From assembly GCA_900540785.1 (NCBI GenBank), contig UQHF01000002.1, forward strand, positions 1 to 64,000: a DNA stretch of 64,000 bases, in the 5' to 3' direction. A model generated the notes under the pieces. It saw only the letters and a list, made by a program, of their open reading frames with translations. It did no database searches and was not told the origin of the DNA. The DNA comes from an uncultured Blautia sp. (GTDB lineage Bacteria > Bacillota > Clostridia > Lachnospirales > Lachnospiraceae). Of the stretch, positions 1-8,007 are shown in pieces. The position numbers and the translations under genes were made by a program. The number at the start of each line of letters is the position of its first letter. Position 1 is the first letter of the stretch.

Positions 1-11
1 TAAAGAAAAAT

Positions 12-36
12 GGTGTTGGGCATAACGCCCAACACC
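12..36. terminator. Perfect hairpin, possible terminator
   Basis: A 10-bp perfect inverted repeat, GGTGTTGGGC (12-21) and GCCCAACACC (27-36), has a 5-nt loop. On the minus strand the stem is followed by a T-rich run (positions 11 down to 1), and on the plus strand by AAGTTTG. It could stop transcription in either direction. No gene of its own is visible in the window. Confidence 0.45.
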
Positions 37-54
37 AAGTTTGTCTACAGTCTG

Positions 55-90
55 AAGGATATTATCTTAAAAAGGTAATATCCTTTTTTT
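55..90 (+). terminator. Rho-independent terminator of an upstream gene
   Basis: The arms AAGGATATTA (55-64) and TAATATCCTT (76-85) pair perfectly and run into seven T residues (84-90). This is a normal intrinsic terminator for a plus-strand gene lying left of the window. Confidence 0.7.
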
Positions 91-126
91 CTATGGATAA
101 AAATTAAAGCCAGATGAATATAAGTA

Positions 127-153
127 TTGACAAATACGCCCAAGTGTTATACT
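127..153 (+). promoter_or_regulatory. Promoter of the ytr-like operon
   Basis: A consensus -35 TTGACA (127-132) is followed by TATACT (148-153, 15-bp spacer) or TACTGT (150-155, 17-bp spacer). The -10 lies inside the long palindrome at 134-185, so bound repressor would block RNA polymerase. Confidence 0.6.
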
Positions 154-185
154 GTTATATATAACAGTATAACACTTGGGCGTAT
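134..185. promoter_or_regulatory. Perfect 52-bp palindrome, probable GntR/YtrA operator
   Basis: Every base from 134 to 159 pairs with 185 back to 160, with no mismatch and no loop. It covers the -10 region and the predicted transcription start and ends just before the GGAGG ribosome-binding site (186-190). YtrA-family repressors are known to bind AT-rich inverted repeats in their own promoters, so autorepression is the simplest reading. At 52 bp it is longer than one dimer needs, so it may hold two dimers or also form a hairpin at the 5' end of the mRNA. Confidence 0.7.
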
Positions 186-195
186 GGAGGATATA

Positions 196-207
196 ATGCA
201 ATTATGA
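196..207 (+). other. Three-codon mini-ORF overlapping the regulator start
   Basis: ATG CAA TTA TGA lies 5 nt after GGAGG (186-190). Its stop overlaps the ATG of the regulator (204) as ATGA. The regulator ATG is 13 nt from GGAGG, longer than usual, so the mini-ORF could feed ribosomes to it by coupling. It may equally be chance. Confidence 0.3.
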
Positions 208-587
208 AACTAATTATTTCAAATGTATCAGGTGTCCCTATATATGAGCAAATTAAATGTCAGATAAAAGAAGCTATTTTCTCAGGAGAACTTAAAGCTG
301 ATGAAACTTTGCCATCACTTAGAACACTTGCAAAAGATTTAAAAATTAGTGTTCTTACAGTCACAAAAGCGTATACAGAGCTGGAACAGGAAGGCTTTGT
401 TAAGAATGTGCAGGGACGAGGGTGTTTTGTAATGGGAGCTGGTTCAGAATTATTAAAGGAACAGCTTATTTGCAAAGTAGAAAATAATCTTGCAGAGGCA
501 ATAAAAGCCGCAAAGATGGCAAATTTATCTATAGAAGAATTGCATCATTTGCTGGATATTTTAATGGAGGTAAAAATAGATGAGTAA
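204..587 (+). CDS. GntR-family (YtrA subfamily) transcriptional regulator
   Basis: A 127-residue protein with an N-terminal winged helix-turn-helix (about residues 10-75; the stretch PIYEQIKCQI, then LPSLRTLAKDLKIS and TVTKAYTELEQEG is typical of GntR). A short C-terminal helical tail replaces the usual ligand domain, which defines the YtrA subfamily. These are repressors of ABC exporter operons induced by cell-wall antibiotics or by unknown ligands. The downstream ABC ATPase gene overlaps it by 8 nt, so the two are co-transcribed. The 52-bp palindrome just upstream is the likely autoregulatory site. Subfamily assignment is secure; the inducer is unknown. Confidence 0.92.
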   Translation: MKLIISNVSGVPIYEQIKCQIKEAIFSGELKADETLPSLRTLAKDLKISVLTVTKAYTELEQEGFVKNVQGRGCFVMGAGSELLKEQLICKVENNLAEAIKAAKMANLSIEELHHLLDILMEVKIDE

Positions 588-1440
588 TTATTTAGAGGTG
601 ACAAATCTTTCAAAATCGTTTGATTCCTTCCAACTTCGTAATATAAGTTTTACTTTACCAAAAGGATATATTATGGGTTTGATAGGACCCAATGGTTCCG
701 GAAAAACAACCACAATTAAACTTATTTTAAATATGATGAAAAGGACAGACGGTACGGTCAAAGTGATAGGAATGGACAATATCATAGATGAGCAGAAGGT
801 AAAATCAGAAGTGGGAGTTGTTTTTGATACAAATTATTTTAGTGATGACTGGAAAGTATCAGAGGTTGAAAAGGCCATTTCCGTTTTTTACAAAAATTGG
901 GACCATAGAAAATTTGATGATATGATTCAACAATTTCGTATTTTGCCGTCCAAGAAGGTAAAAGAGCTTTCCAAAGGAACACAGATGAAACTGATGATTG
1001 CCTGTGCATTTTCATATGATGCAAAGCTGTTAATCCTTGATGAACCTACCAGTGGTCTTGACCCGGTTTCCAGAGATGAACTTTTAAAGATTCTTTCGGA
1101 ATATATAGAAGATGGTGAGCACAGTGTTCTTTTCTCCACACATATTACTGGTGATCTGGAACGGGCGGCTGATTATATAACATATATCAGTTATGGCGAG
1201 TTGTTTTTTACGGGAAGCAAAGACGATTTCGTGGATATGTTCCGTATTGTAAAAGGTGGAAGAGAAGACTTATCGGATGAGCTGAAGCAAAGAGCGGTTG
1301 GTATTCGTATGTTTCCAACCGGATTTGAGGCTTTGATAAAATCGGAAGATGTCTGTGATCTGTCTTCCCTGATAATTGAGCCGGCTACTATAGAGGAAAT
1401 TGTAGTGTTTACAAGCGGAAAAGGAGAAGCGTATGAGTAA
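580..1440 (+). CDS. ABC transporter ATP-binding protein (YtrB/EcsA-like)
   Basis: A 286-residue ATPase. Walker A is GPNGSGKTT (about residues 36-44). The signature region is the variant LSKGTQMKLMIA (about 129-140), followed by Walker B LLILDEPTSGLD and a switch His in FSTHI. The C-terminal 70 residues are outside the nucleotide-binding fold. It would energise the permease encoded next (8-nt overlap). Together with the YtrA-type regulator this is the usual layout of YtrAB-like exporters linked to cell-envelope stress. The substrate cannot be told from sequence. Confidence 0.93.
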   Translation: MSNYLEVTNLSKSFDSFQLRNISFTLPKGYIMGLIGPNGSGKTTTIKLILNMMKRTDGTVKVIGMDNIIDEQKVKSEVGVVFDTNYFSDDWKVSEVEKAISVFYKNWDHRKFDDMIQQFRILPSKKVKELSKGTQMKLMIACAFSYDAKLLILDEPTSGLDPVSRDELLKILSEYIEDGEHSVLFSTHITGDLERAADYITYISYGELFFTGSKDDFVDMFRIVKGGREDLSDELKQRAVGIRMFPTGFEALIKSEDVCDLSSLIIEPATIEEIVVFTSGKGEAYE

Positions 1441-2083
1441 TATTTTGAAAGTAGTAAAATTAGATACTGCGCTGGTACGACCATATTTTAAAACGATTTG
1501 TTTTACCTTATTTTTGCCTATTGTATTTGTTGCAATAAATCGATCTTTAATAACAGGAGTTTCATTTGCCATGTGCTTTATTGCCATGACAAATGGATAC
1601 ACGTTTTCAATAACTGAAAAAAATAGTATGGAGCGTTTATTTGGAATTTTACCCGTTAATAAAAAGGATCTGGTAATCGGGCGATATGTTTTTGTTCTTA
1701 CAATGGGACTTTTTGCTTTGATTGTTTCTTTGATCGCACAACCTGTTGCGTTAACTGTATTAGGCGAAAAGGTAAGGACAGTTGATATTATATCTTCTTT
1801 TGTTGCCGGTATTTTTATGTTTACTCTTTATACAGTTTTTCAAATTCCGGGATATTATAAATATGGTTCTATTAAAGGGAGAGTATTTATGTATATTCCA
1901 GTGGCAGGTTTTCTGGTCGTTTTACTTTGTATTTCGAAAGTTCCATTAATGGGAACTTCTAGTATTAAGGAGATTGCATCTTCGACGCTGCTCTGTATCG
2001 GAATTTTAATTTTGGTTATTGCTGTGATGTATGGAATTTCAATTCTGGTATCAATCAGGATAATGAAGAATAAAGAAATGTGA
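1433..2083 (+). CDS. ABC-2 type permease, partner of the preceding ATPase
   Basis: A 216-residue integral membrane protein with about six hydrophobic segments. The N-terminal pattern (a short basic stretch, then two helices around residues 17-55) and the conserved ITEKNSMERLFGILPVNKKDLVIGRY type loop (about 60-85) are typical of ABC-2 permeases of Firmicute drug or peptide exporters (ABC2_membrane_5-like). It overlaps the ATPase gene by 8 nt. One permease gene implies a homodimeric membrane unit or a missing second permease. Confidence 0.85.
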   Translation: MSNILKVVKLDTALVRPYFKTICFTLFLPIVFVAINRSLITGVSFAMCFIAMTNGYTFSITEKNSMERLFGILPVNKKDLVIGRYVFVLTMGLFALIVSLIAQPVALTVLGEKVRTVDIISSFVAGIFMFTLYTVFQIPGYYKYGSIKGRVFMYIPVAGFLVVLLCISKVPLMGTSSIKEIASSTLLCIGILILVIAVMYGISILVSIRIMKNKEM

Positions 2084-2093
2084 GGTGCTGTAT

Positions 2094-2195
2094 ATGGATT
2101 TGACGATTTTAGTTATGGGGCTTTTAATTGGACTAGGGATTCCCCTTCGCAATAAATTTATTCGAAAACACCGTGAAGAAAAAAAGAAAAAATGA
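2094..2195 (+). CDS. Small 33-residue membrane protein at the end of the ytr-like operon
   Basis: An ATG at 2094 has GAGGTG upstream and opens a 33-codon frame ending at TGA 2193-2195. The first 17 residues are hydrophobic with a GLLIGLGIP pattern, and the last 15 are strongly basic (RNKFIRKHREEKKKKK). A single helix with a positive cytoplasmic tail is predicted. It starts 10 nt after the permease stop and before the operon terminator. It is too short for most annotation pipelines. It may be a small accessory subunit of the transporter; no function is known. Confidence 0.6.
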   Translation: MDLTILVMGLLIGLGIPLRNKFIRKHREEKKKK

Positions 2196-2238
2196 TGAGA
2201 ATAGGATAAGCAGGCGGATATAGTATTACAAATCGGAT

Positions 2239-2280
2239 AAAACGGCAGTTTTGAGTGAATCAAGACTGCCGTTTTATTTT
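2239..2280. terminator. Bidirectional terminator between convergent genes
   Basis: AAAACGGCAGT (2239-2249) pairs with ACTGCCGTTTT (2265-2275) and T-rich sequence follows on both strands. It can end both the plus-strand ytr-like operon and the minus-strand ROK gene, whose stop is at 2286. Confidence 0.8.
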
Positions 2281-2285
2281 CCGAT

Positions 2286-3482
2286 TTATTCCATATGCAG
2301 CAAGTTTCTATAAACGGAAAAAGCAGCTGCGCCGATTGCTCCGGTATAAGGAGAGTACGGTTTAATAATAAGTTCCTGCCTGGAAGGAAGTGTAAACAGG
2401 TTTGGCTCAAAATTAATGTAATTTTTGAGAAGAGTAATGGTACGTTCCGACTGAAATAATTTACCATGTATAAAAACGCGCTGTGCGTCAATGATCATAT
2501 TCAGGTTCGTAATGGCAATTCCGATACTTTTGATCGCGGAAGAAATCAGTCTTACAACAATTTCATCGCCAAGCTCATAGGCAGTCAGAATCGTGTCGAG
2601 GTCAATATCATTTTTTGTTTCGGCAAGCTGGCGAAGATAAGTATCAGGTGTACTGTCATATAACAGTCGGGCTTTGTGAATTAACCATGTTTCACTGGCA
2701 TACGTCTGAAGACAGCCTCGCTTTCCGCATTCACACTGTTCGCCGTCCGGGCGGATGATCATATGTCCGATTTCTCCGATTTGAAGGTTCTGTTTACCAT
2801 ATAGGTCATCGTGGTAAATATGAGTACAGTGAATTCCGCGTCCAATGTGAAAAAATAAAAAATTACTGTTGTCTGTCTCCGGGGCAGTGAAAAAGAGAGA
2901 TTCTGCTTTTGCCATGCAGTGAACATTATTGGAATAATATACAGGAACGGAAAAATGTTTTTTAATTTTGATAAGATTAAAGCTTTTCCAGTATGTATTG
3001 TTTGTCATAATCTGGTGCTTTGTTTCTTCTGTATAATGTCCAGGGATGGCAATTCCTATGGAAGAAATCCGGTCTGTATATCCGGTTTTTTCCATGAAGC
3101 GGGAAAGCGCCTGAATAAATATATCAGTAGTGACAGGACTATGAGGTGCATGAAAATAGACATCCTGCTGTATGATAATTCCGGTGTTGTCAGTCAGAAC
3201 AAAAGAAAAAAACTTTTCGGAAATTTCTGTGCCTATATAATAGGAATGTTTTGGCGTTACAGAGAGTAAAATTTTTTTTCTGCCTACTTTGTCCTGAGGA
3301 TCACATTCTTCTCCAAGTTCCTGAATCAGATTTTCAGAAAGCATTTCTGCAGTGATCAGACTGACGGTAGCGGGGGTAATACCTGTTTCTCTTGCAATAT
3401 CAATACGGGAGATGGCATGTCTCGTATAAATTTTATGGAGAATTTTGGAATGGAGAAGCTGCTGCTTTTTTGTCAGATTCAT
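2286..3482 (-). CDS. ROK-family transcriptional regulator (NagC/XylR type)
   Basis: A 398-residue protein from the ATG at 3482. An AAGGAG box lies 11 nt before it; a longer in-frame start exists at 3515 but has no such site. An N-terminal MarR-like winged helix (about residues 5-60, including SRIDIARETGITPATVSLI) is followed by a ROK sugar-kinase fold. The ROK zinc site is clear: GHMIIRPDG followed by CECGKRGCLQTYAS (about residues 245-265). ROK repressors bind sugars or sugar phosphates. It is divergent from the PTS operon starting at 3874 and is its probable regulator. A minus-strand TATAAT lies at 3526-3531. Confidence 0.9.
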   Translation of the reverse strand: MNLTKKQQLLHSKILHKIYTRHAISRIDIARETGITPATVSLITAEMLSENLIQELGEECDPQDKVGRKKILLSVTPKHSYYIGTEISEKFFSFVLTDNTGIIIQQDVYFHAPHSPVTTDIFIQALSRFMEKTGYTDRISSIGIAIPGHYTEETKHQIMTNNTYWKSFNLIKIKKHFSVPVYYSNNVHCMAKAESLFFTAPETDNSNFLFFHIGRGIHCTHIYHDDLYGKQNLQIGEIGHMIIRPDGEQCECGKRGCLQTYASETWLIHKARLLYDSTPDTYLRQLAETKNDIDLDTILTAYELGDEIVVRLISSAIKSIGIAITNLNMIIDAQRVFIHGKLFQSERTITLLKNYINFEPNLFTLPSRQELIIKPYSPYTGAIGAAAFSVYRNLLHME

Positions 3483-3762
3483 AGATTTATGTACTCCTTG
3501 TATAAATAAAATCAATCTAGATATAATTATAATAGAGAAAGAAAAAGAATGCCATGCAAATTTTACCGGTTTTTGAGTTTTTTCTTTGTGTTTAGGTAAA
3601 ATGATAGCACAAGTTGAAGATTTAAAAGAATAATTGATTATAATTTAAAAATAAAGTAGTGATAAAAAAAGTTGAAAAGTTTTTTTATAAGTAATAATAT
3701 ACAAAAAATGATGTCGAATTTTGTGGAAATAGACTATATTAATTATAAAATAAAACTAATTA

Positions 3763-3791
3763 TGTACAAACAAGGAAAAGTCTGTTATAAT
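3763..3791 (+). promoter_or_regulatory. Promoter of the PTS operon
   Basis: TGTACA (3763-3768), a 17-bp spacer and TATAAT (3786-3791) with an upstream TG (3783-3784) form an extended -10 promoter. The remaining gap between the ROK gene and IIC (3483-3873) is very AT-rich. I saw no further gene or clear riboswitch in it; a ROK operator probably lies here but I could not define it. Confidence 0.65.
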
Positions 3792-3873
3792 ACAAAAATA
3801 AAGAACATTATTTATCGCGAAAACTAATGAGTCTTGTAACAATGGAAAAGGAAATGAGAAAAAGGAGAAAATC

Positions 3874-5148
3874 ATGAACAAATTTTTAAATGAAAAGTTG
3901 ATGCCTGTAGCAGCAAAAATGGCAAGCAACAAGTTTCTGATTGCAATCCGTGATGGTATTACGATGGCAATGCCGCTTCTTATCATCGGATCCTTACTGA
4001 TGGTGGTTGCAACAGGTTTCGCCATTCCATCTCTGGAAGCGTGGCTTGGCGAAGTTGGAATCTCAGGATACCTGTGGAAAGGTTCCGACAGCAGTTTCGG
4101 ACTGATCGGTCTGGTTGCAAGTTTTGGTATTGCTTACAGTTTAACAAAACAATATAATGTTGACGGTGTTCCTTCCGGAATCGTATCTCTGTCAACATTT
4201 ATCCTTGTAACACCGTTTGTCAGCGGAGAAGCAGGAAGCGGAATGCCAACTACTTACATGGCTGCACAGGGATTATTCGTAGCAATCATTCTTGGTCTTA
4301 TTAATGGCTGGGTTTATCAGTGGTTTATTAATCATAACATTCAGATTAAAATGCCAGACAGCGTTCCTCCAGCAGTATCTAAAAGTTTCAGTGCCATTCT
4401 CCCCGGCGCTGCTCTGATTATCGGCTGGTTAATCGTATACGGCGTATTAGATGCTTTCAAACTTCCGAATCTGCATTTGATTGCAAAAACAGTATTAGGA
4501 ACACCGCTTGGTTTACTTGGAAATAATATTATCGGTGTTGTGATTCTTGTACTTTCCTGTAGTGGTCTGTGGTTTGTCGGACTGCATGGCGGTAATATTG
4601 TAAACAAGATCATGGAGCCGATCTGGCTGGCAAACCTTGGTGAAAATGCAGAAGCTTTTAAGGCTGGAGAAGCTCTGGAGCATATTTTCACAACACCATT
4701 TATCGATAACTTCGTATACATCGGAGGAGCTGGTGCAACAATCGGTCTTGTACTGGCACTGGCATGGCTTGCCCGCAGAAAAAATGCAAGTAAACAGGCG
4801 AAAGCTCTTGCACCGCTTACAACTGTTCCAGGACTGTTTAACATCAACGAGCCGACGATGTTCGGTGTTCCTGTTGTATTAAATATTCTGCTTCTGGTTC
4901 CGTTTGTACTTGCACCGATCGTGAACCTGGTTGTAGCATATTCCTCTATGGCACTTGGTCTGGTACCGCTTACATACACAGCGCCAGGCTGGACAACACC
5001 ACCGATCATCAGCGGATTTCTTGCAACAGGAAGTATCCGTGCATCCATCCTTCAGTTGATTCTGATCGTACTGGATATTTTACTTTACCTTCCATTTGTA
5101 AAAACAGTAGAGAAACGTTTCAAAGCTGAAGAAGAGAAACAAAACTAA
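3874..5148 (+). CDS. PTS sugar transporter subunit IIC (lactose/cellobiose family)
   Basis: A 424-residue membrane protein with about ten hydrophobic segments. N-terminal FLNEKLMPVAAKMASNKFLIA and the C-terminal block FNINEPTMFGVPVVLN are hallmarks of the cellobiose/lactose IIC family; the latter contributes to the sugar site. It forms the membrane channel that imports a beta-linked disaccharide or similar sugar while IIB phosphorylates it. Start chosen at an ATG preceded by AAGGAG. It is the first gene of an operon with a TIM-barrel protein, IIB and IIA. The sugar is not identifiable from sequence. Confidence 0.95.
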   Translation: MNKFLNEKLMPVAAKMASNKFLIAIRDGITMAMPLLIIGSLLMVVATGFAIPSLEAWLGEVGISGYLWKGSDSSFGLIGLVASFGIAYSLTKQYNVDGVPSGIVSLSTFILVTPFVSGEAGSGMPTTYMAAQGLFVAIILGLINGWVYQWFINHNIQIKMPDSVPPAVSKSFSAILPGAALIIGWLIVYGVLDAFKLPNLHLIAKTVLGTPLGLLGNNIIGVVILVLSCSGLWFVGLHGGNIVNKIMEPIWLANLGENAEAFKAGEALEHIFTTPFIDNFVYIGGAGATIGLVLALAWLARRKNASKQAKALAPLTTVPGLFNINEPTMFGVPVVLNILLLVPFVLAPIVNLVVAYSSMALGLVPLTYTAPGWTTPPIISGFLATGSIRASILQLILIVLDILLYLPFVKTVEKRFKAEEEKQN

Positions 5149-5169
5149 AAGACGAAAGGACTTTGGAAA

Positions 5170-6066
5170 ATGAAGCGACTGATTAGTGCAAATGCGTCAG
5201 AGATATTGGCAATGAATGCAGCAGAATTAAAACAGAGCATCAAAGCAAGTGAAGGCCGTGTAGTTCTCTCTGAGAATGTAGCAACAAGAGAGACTTACAT
5301 TGGTGATATTACAAATGCAGAGATTGCCAGAGCGTTTGGTGCAGATTTAATTCTGCTGAACTGTGTAGATGTACTCAATCCGGATATTTACGGACTGGAA
5401 CATGACAGAGATAATTTTGTGTCAGAGCTGCATCGTCTGGTAGGTCGTCCGATCGGTGTAAATCTGGAGCCAGTAGATCTTGAAGCAGAAATGCTGGAAG
5501 ACAGGCTGGAGATTCCAAAAGGACGTCAGTTAAATCTGGAAACGGTAAAACGTCTGGAGGAAGTTGGGTTTGATTTTGTCTGCCTGACAGGAAATCCGGG
5601 AACCGGAGTTACAAATGAGCAGATTGAAAAAGCAATCCGACTGACAAAAGAACATTTCTCAGGAATGATCATTGCAGGAAAGATGCATGGCGCCGGTTCT
5701 GATGAACCGGTAGCAGATCTGGAAACTGCAAAGAGATTTTTAGAAGCAGGTGCAGATGTGATTCTTGTTCCGGCTGTGGGTACTGTTCCAGGATTTGATA
5801 CAGACGAATTAAAAGCAGTAGTAAAAGAAGTACATCGCTGCGGTGGGCTGGTTCTGACAGCGATTGGTACCAGTCAGGAAAGCTCCGATGAAGATACAAT
5901 TAAAGACATTGCAATTATGAATAAGATATGCGGCGTAGATATTCAGCATATCGGCGATGCAGGATACGGCGGGGTAGCTCCTGTTGAAAATCTGCTTGCA
6001 ATGAGTAAAGCTCTTCGTGGAGTGCGTCATACAGTATCTATGATCGCACGCTCCATTAACCGGTAG
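5170..6066 (+). CDS. Uncharacterised TIM-barrel protein encoded in a PTS operon (DUF7916-like)
   Basis: A 298-residue soluble protein. The alternating pattern of hydrophobic strands and helices with glycine-rich ends fits a TIM barrel: GADLILLNCVDV, RPIGVNLEPV, GFDFVCLTGNPGTGVTN, GMIIAGKMHGAG, GADVILVPAVGTVPG, and a C-terminal DIQHIGDAGYGG. I associate it with a family found beside lactose/cellobiose PTS genes and variously named phosphonomutase-like or DUF7916; no reaction is established to my knowledge. GTGVT and GDAGYGG resemble phosphate-binding loops, so a sugar-phosphate aldolase, epimerase or lyase acting on the PTS product is a reasonable guess. No glycosidase is present in the operon, which makes this protein the likely first catabolic step. 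Confidence 0.75.
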   Translation: MKRLISANASEILAMNAAELKQSIKASEGRVVLSENVATRETYIGDITNAEIARAFGADLILLNCVDVLNPDIYGLEHDRDNFVSELHRLVGRPIGVNLEPVDLEAEMLEDRLEIPKGRQLNLETVKRLEEVGFDFVCLTGNPGTGVTNEQIEKAIRLTKEHFSGMIIAGKMHGAGSDEPVADLETAKRFLEAGADVILVPAVGTVPGFDTDELKAVVKEVHRCGGLVLTAIGTSQESSDEDTIKDIAIMNKICGVDIQHIGDAGYGGVAPVENLLAMSKALRGVRHTVSMIARSINR

Positions 6067-6081
6067 AAAGGAGATTTTAAA

Positions 6082-6402
6082 ATGGAAAAGAAAACAATTA
6101 TGCTTGCCTGCGCGGCAGGAATGAGCACAAGTTTATTAGTTTCCAAAATGCAGAAAGCAGCAGAAGAAAAGGGATTAGACGCTGAAATTTTTGCAGTAGC
6201 GGCAGCAGAGGCAAAAGACTATGCAGAGAAGAAACATATCGATGTAGTCCTTCTCGGACCACAGGTGCGTTTCATGGAAGCTGAATTTAAAAAGGTTATG
6301 GAACCAAAAGGAATTCCGGTAGGAGTAATTCCGATGGCAGATTATGGAATGATGAATGGTGCAAAAGTATTAGATTTTGCAGACCAGTTACTGAAAGGAT
6401 AA
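6082..6402 (+). CDS. PTS sugar transporter subunit IIB (lactose/cellobiose family)
   Basis: A 106-residue cytoplasmic protein. The phosphorylated Cys is residue 10 in MLACAAGMSTSLL, the family P-loop. It accepts phosphate from IIA and passes it to the sugar bound by IIC. It follows the TIM-barrel gene by 15 nt with an AAAGGAG site and lies 3 nt before IIA. Length is normal for this family. Confidence 0.95.
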   Translation: MEKKTIMLACAAGMSTSLLVSKMQKAAEEKGLDAEIFAVAAAEAKDYAEKKHIDVVLLGPQVRFMEAEFKKVMEPKGIPVGVIPMADYGMMNGAKVLDFADQLLKG

Positions 6403-6405
6403 AGA

Positions 6406-6723
6406 ATGGACGAGAATTATGTACAGTCAGTCATGAATCTTGTGATTTATGGCGGTGATGGAAAGAGTTCAGCAATGGAAGCGATTCAGGCAGCCAAAGC
6501 AGGAGATTTTGAGCTTGCAGAAGAAAAATTAAAAGCAGCAGATGAATCGTTGCTTCAGGCACACCATGCGCAGACAGAAATGCTGACTCAGGAAGCAAAT
6601 GGAAATCCGGTAGAATTATCTCTACTTATGGTTCATGGACAGGATCATCTGATGACAGGAATGATGTTCAAAGATCTGGCAAAAGAACTGGTAGATATGT
6701 ACCGGGAAATTAAAAGTAAATAA
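6406..6723 (+). CDS. PTS sugar transporter subunit IIA (lactose/cellobiose family)
   Basis: A 105-residue all-helical protein expected to form a trimer. The phosphorylation site is His77 in LLMVHGQDHLM, and Asp80 in the same motif is the usual metal ligand at the trimer axis. It takes phosphate from HPr and hands it to IIB. The gene starts 3 nt after IIB and ends the operon. A perfect but AT-only 8-bp hairpin (6721-6740) covers its stop and could be a weak terminator. Confidence 0.95.
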   Translation: MDENYVQSVMNLVIYGGDGKSSAMEAIQAAKAGDFELAEEKLKAADESLLQAHHAQTEMLTQEANGNPVELSLLMVHGQDHLMTGMMFKDLAKELVDMYREIKSK

Positions 6724-6740
6724 TAATTCCATAATTATTA
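6721..6740 (+). terminator. AT-rich hairpin at the end of the PTS operon
   Basis: TAATAATT (6721-6728) and AATTATTA (6733-6740) pair perfectly around a 4-nt loop, then TTTAGC follows. The stem has no G-C pairs, so termination would be weak. A second inverted repeat (6772-6779 with 6815-6822) lies further downstream. Confidence 0.3.
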
Positions 6741-6864
6741 TTTAGCAATTTTATAAAAAGGGATTTTAAAGAAGGAGTATTCTGTGGAAGGTTTTTATAA
6801 CTTTCTTGACAGGGTACTCCTTTAATGTTATCCTTTTCAGAAAAATGACGAGGAGATGTAAGTG

Positions 6865-7983
6865 ATGAAGCAGCTTCAGGTATTAATAAAGCCTGCATCT
6901 TCTGCCTGTAATTTAAGATGCAGATATTGTTTTTACGAAGATGAAAGCAACTGCCGGGAAATAAAAAACTACGGGATCATGAGCGCAGAGATAAGAACTG
7001 CCCTAATCGAAAATGCCCTCTCAAGCGCAGACGAAACCTGCATTTTTGCTTTTCAGGGAGGAGAGCCTGTTCTTGCCGGTTTGAAATGGTTTCAGGATTT
7101 TACGGAAGAAGTAAATAAAAGAAAAAATAAAAAGCAGCAGATTGCCTATACCATTCAGACAAACGGGACTCTTCTTGATGATAACTGGTTTTCATTTTTA
7201 AAAGAGAATTCGTTTCTTGTAGGGCTTTCCCTGGATGGAACAGAAGGATTACACGATGAAAACCGGAAAGACCAATATGGAAACGGAACCTTTTCAAAAG
7301 TTCTTTCTGTGGCGGAACAACTGAAGAAGAGAGAAATCCCTTTTAATATCCTTACTGTTTTAACAGGGCAGTCTGCAGAGAAAGTCGGGGAAATTTATGA
7401 TTTTTATAAAAAACAGGGATTTTTTTATCAGCAGTATATTCCCTGTCTGGACGCCTTAAATGAAAGACCGGGAAGCAATCCTTATTCCATTTTGCCACAA
7501 CAGTATGAATATGCCTTAAAAGTTCTATTTGACAGATGGTTTCAGGATACCATACGGGGAGAAGCCTGTTATATCAGACAGTTTGATAACTGGCTTACGG
7601 TTTTATCAGGAGGAGCGCCGGAGGCGTGCTCCATGTGTGGAAAATGTACCATACAAAACGTTGTGGAATCAAACGGAGATGTATATCCCTGTGATTTTTA
7701 TGTACTGGATGAATATAGGATTGGGAATGTTGCGGAAATTTCCTTTGAGGAAATGTCGCGCATGGCAGAAATTTCGGATAAAGTTTCTTTTTTCAGAGAA
7801 GCAGAGAAACGGGACGACAGGTGTGGAGAATGTAAGTTTTATCCTCTGTGCAGAGGGGGCTGCAGAAGAGAACTGGTAAGAGAAGGAGAAAAATGCCGTC
7901 AGTATTTTTGTGAGGCGTATGAAGGATTTTTTCGATATGCCATAGGGCGTATGGAATGGCTTATTGGAAGCGGAGATATTTAA
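6865..7983 (+). CDS. Anaerobic sulfatase-maturating enzyme (radical SAM/SPASM)
   Basis: A 372-residue enzyme from the ATG at 6865, 9 nt after AGGAG; a GTG at 6862 is an alternative. The radical-SAM cluster motif CNLRCRYC is at residues 15-22. C-terminal cysteines (CSMCGKC, CDFY, CGECKFYPLCRGGC, then a final C) carry the two auxiliary clusters of the SPASM domain. Asp in YPCDFYV matches the general base of anSMEs, and the size matches characterised enzymes of about 370 residues. It oxidises the active-site Cys of a sulfatase to formylglycine without oxygen. The obvious client is the sulfatase at 13949-15448 with a CTPSR motif. It heads the sulfated-glycan locus. Confidence 0.93.
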   Translation: MKQLQVLIKPASSACNLRCRYCFYEDESNCREIKNYGIMSAEIRTALIENALSSADETCIFAFQGGEPVLAGLKWFQDFTEEVNKRKNKKQQIAYTIQTNGTLLDDNWFSFLKENSFLVGLSLDGTEGLHDENRKDQYGNGTFSKVLSVAEQLKKREIPFNILTVLTGQSAEKVGEIYDFYKKQGFFYQQYIPCLDALNERPGSNPYSILPQQYEYALKVLFDRWFQDTIRGEACYIRQFDNWLTVLSGGAPEACSMCGKCTIQNVVESNGDVYPCDFYVLDEYRIGNVAEISFEEMSRMAEISDKVSFFREAEKRDDRCGECKFYPLCRGGCRRELVREGEKCRQYFCEAYEGFFRYAIGRMEWLIGSGDI

Positions 7984-8007
7984 AAGAGAAGTATGGGGGA
8001 ATAAGAA

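Noticed and set aside
4341..5048. 235-codon minus-strand frame inside the PTS IIC gene
   Set aside because: Shadow frame produced by the codon bias of the membrane protein gene; no start signal.
6772..6822. Inverted repeat AAGGAGTA/TACTCCTT before the sulfatase maturase gene
   Set aside because: The 35-nt loop and only partly paired interior make it too weak to call a riboswitch or attenuator.
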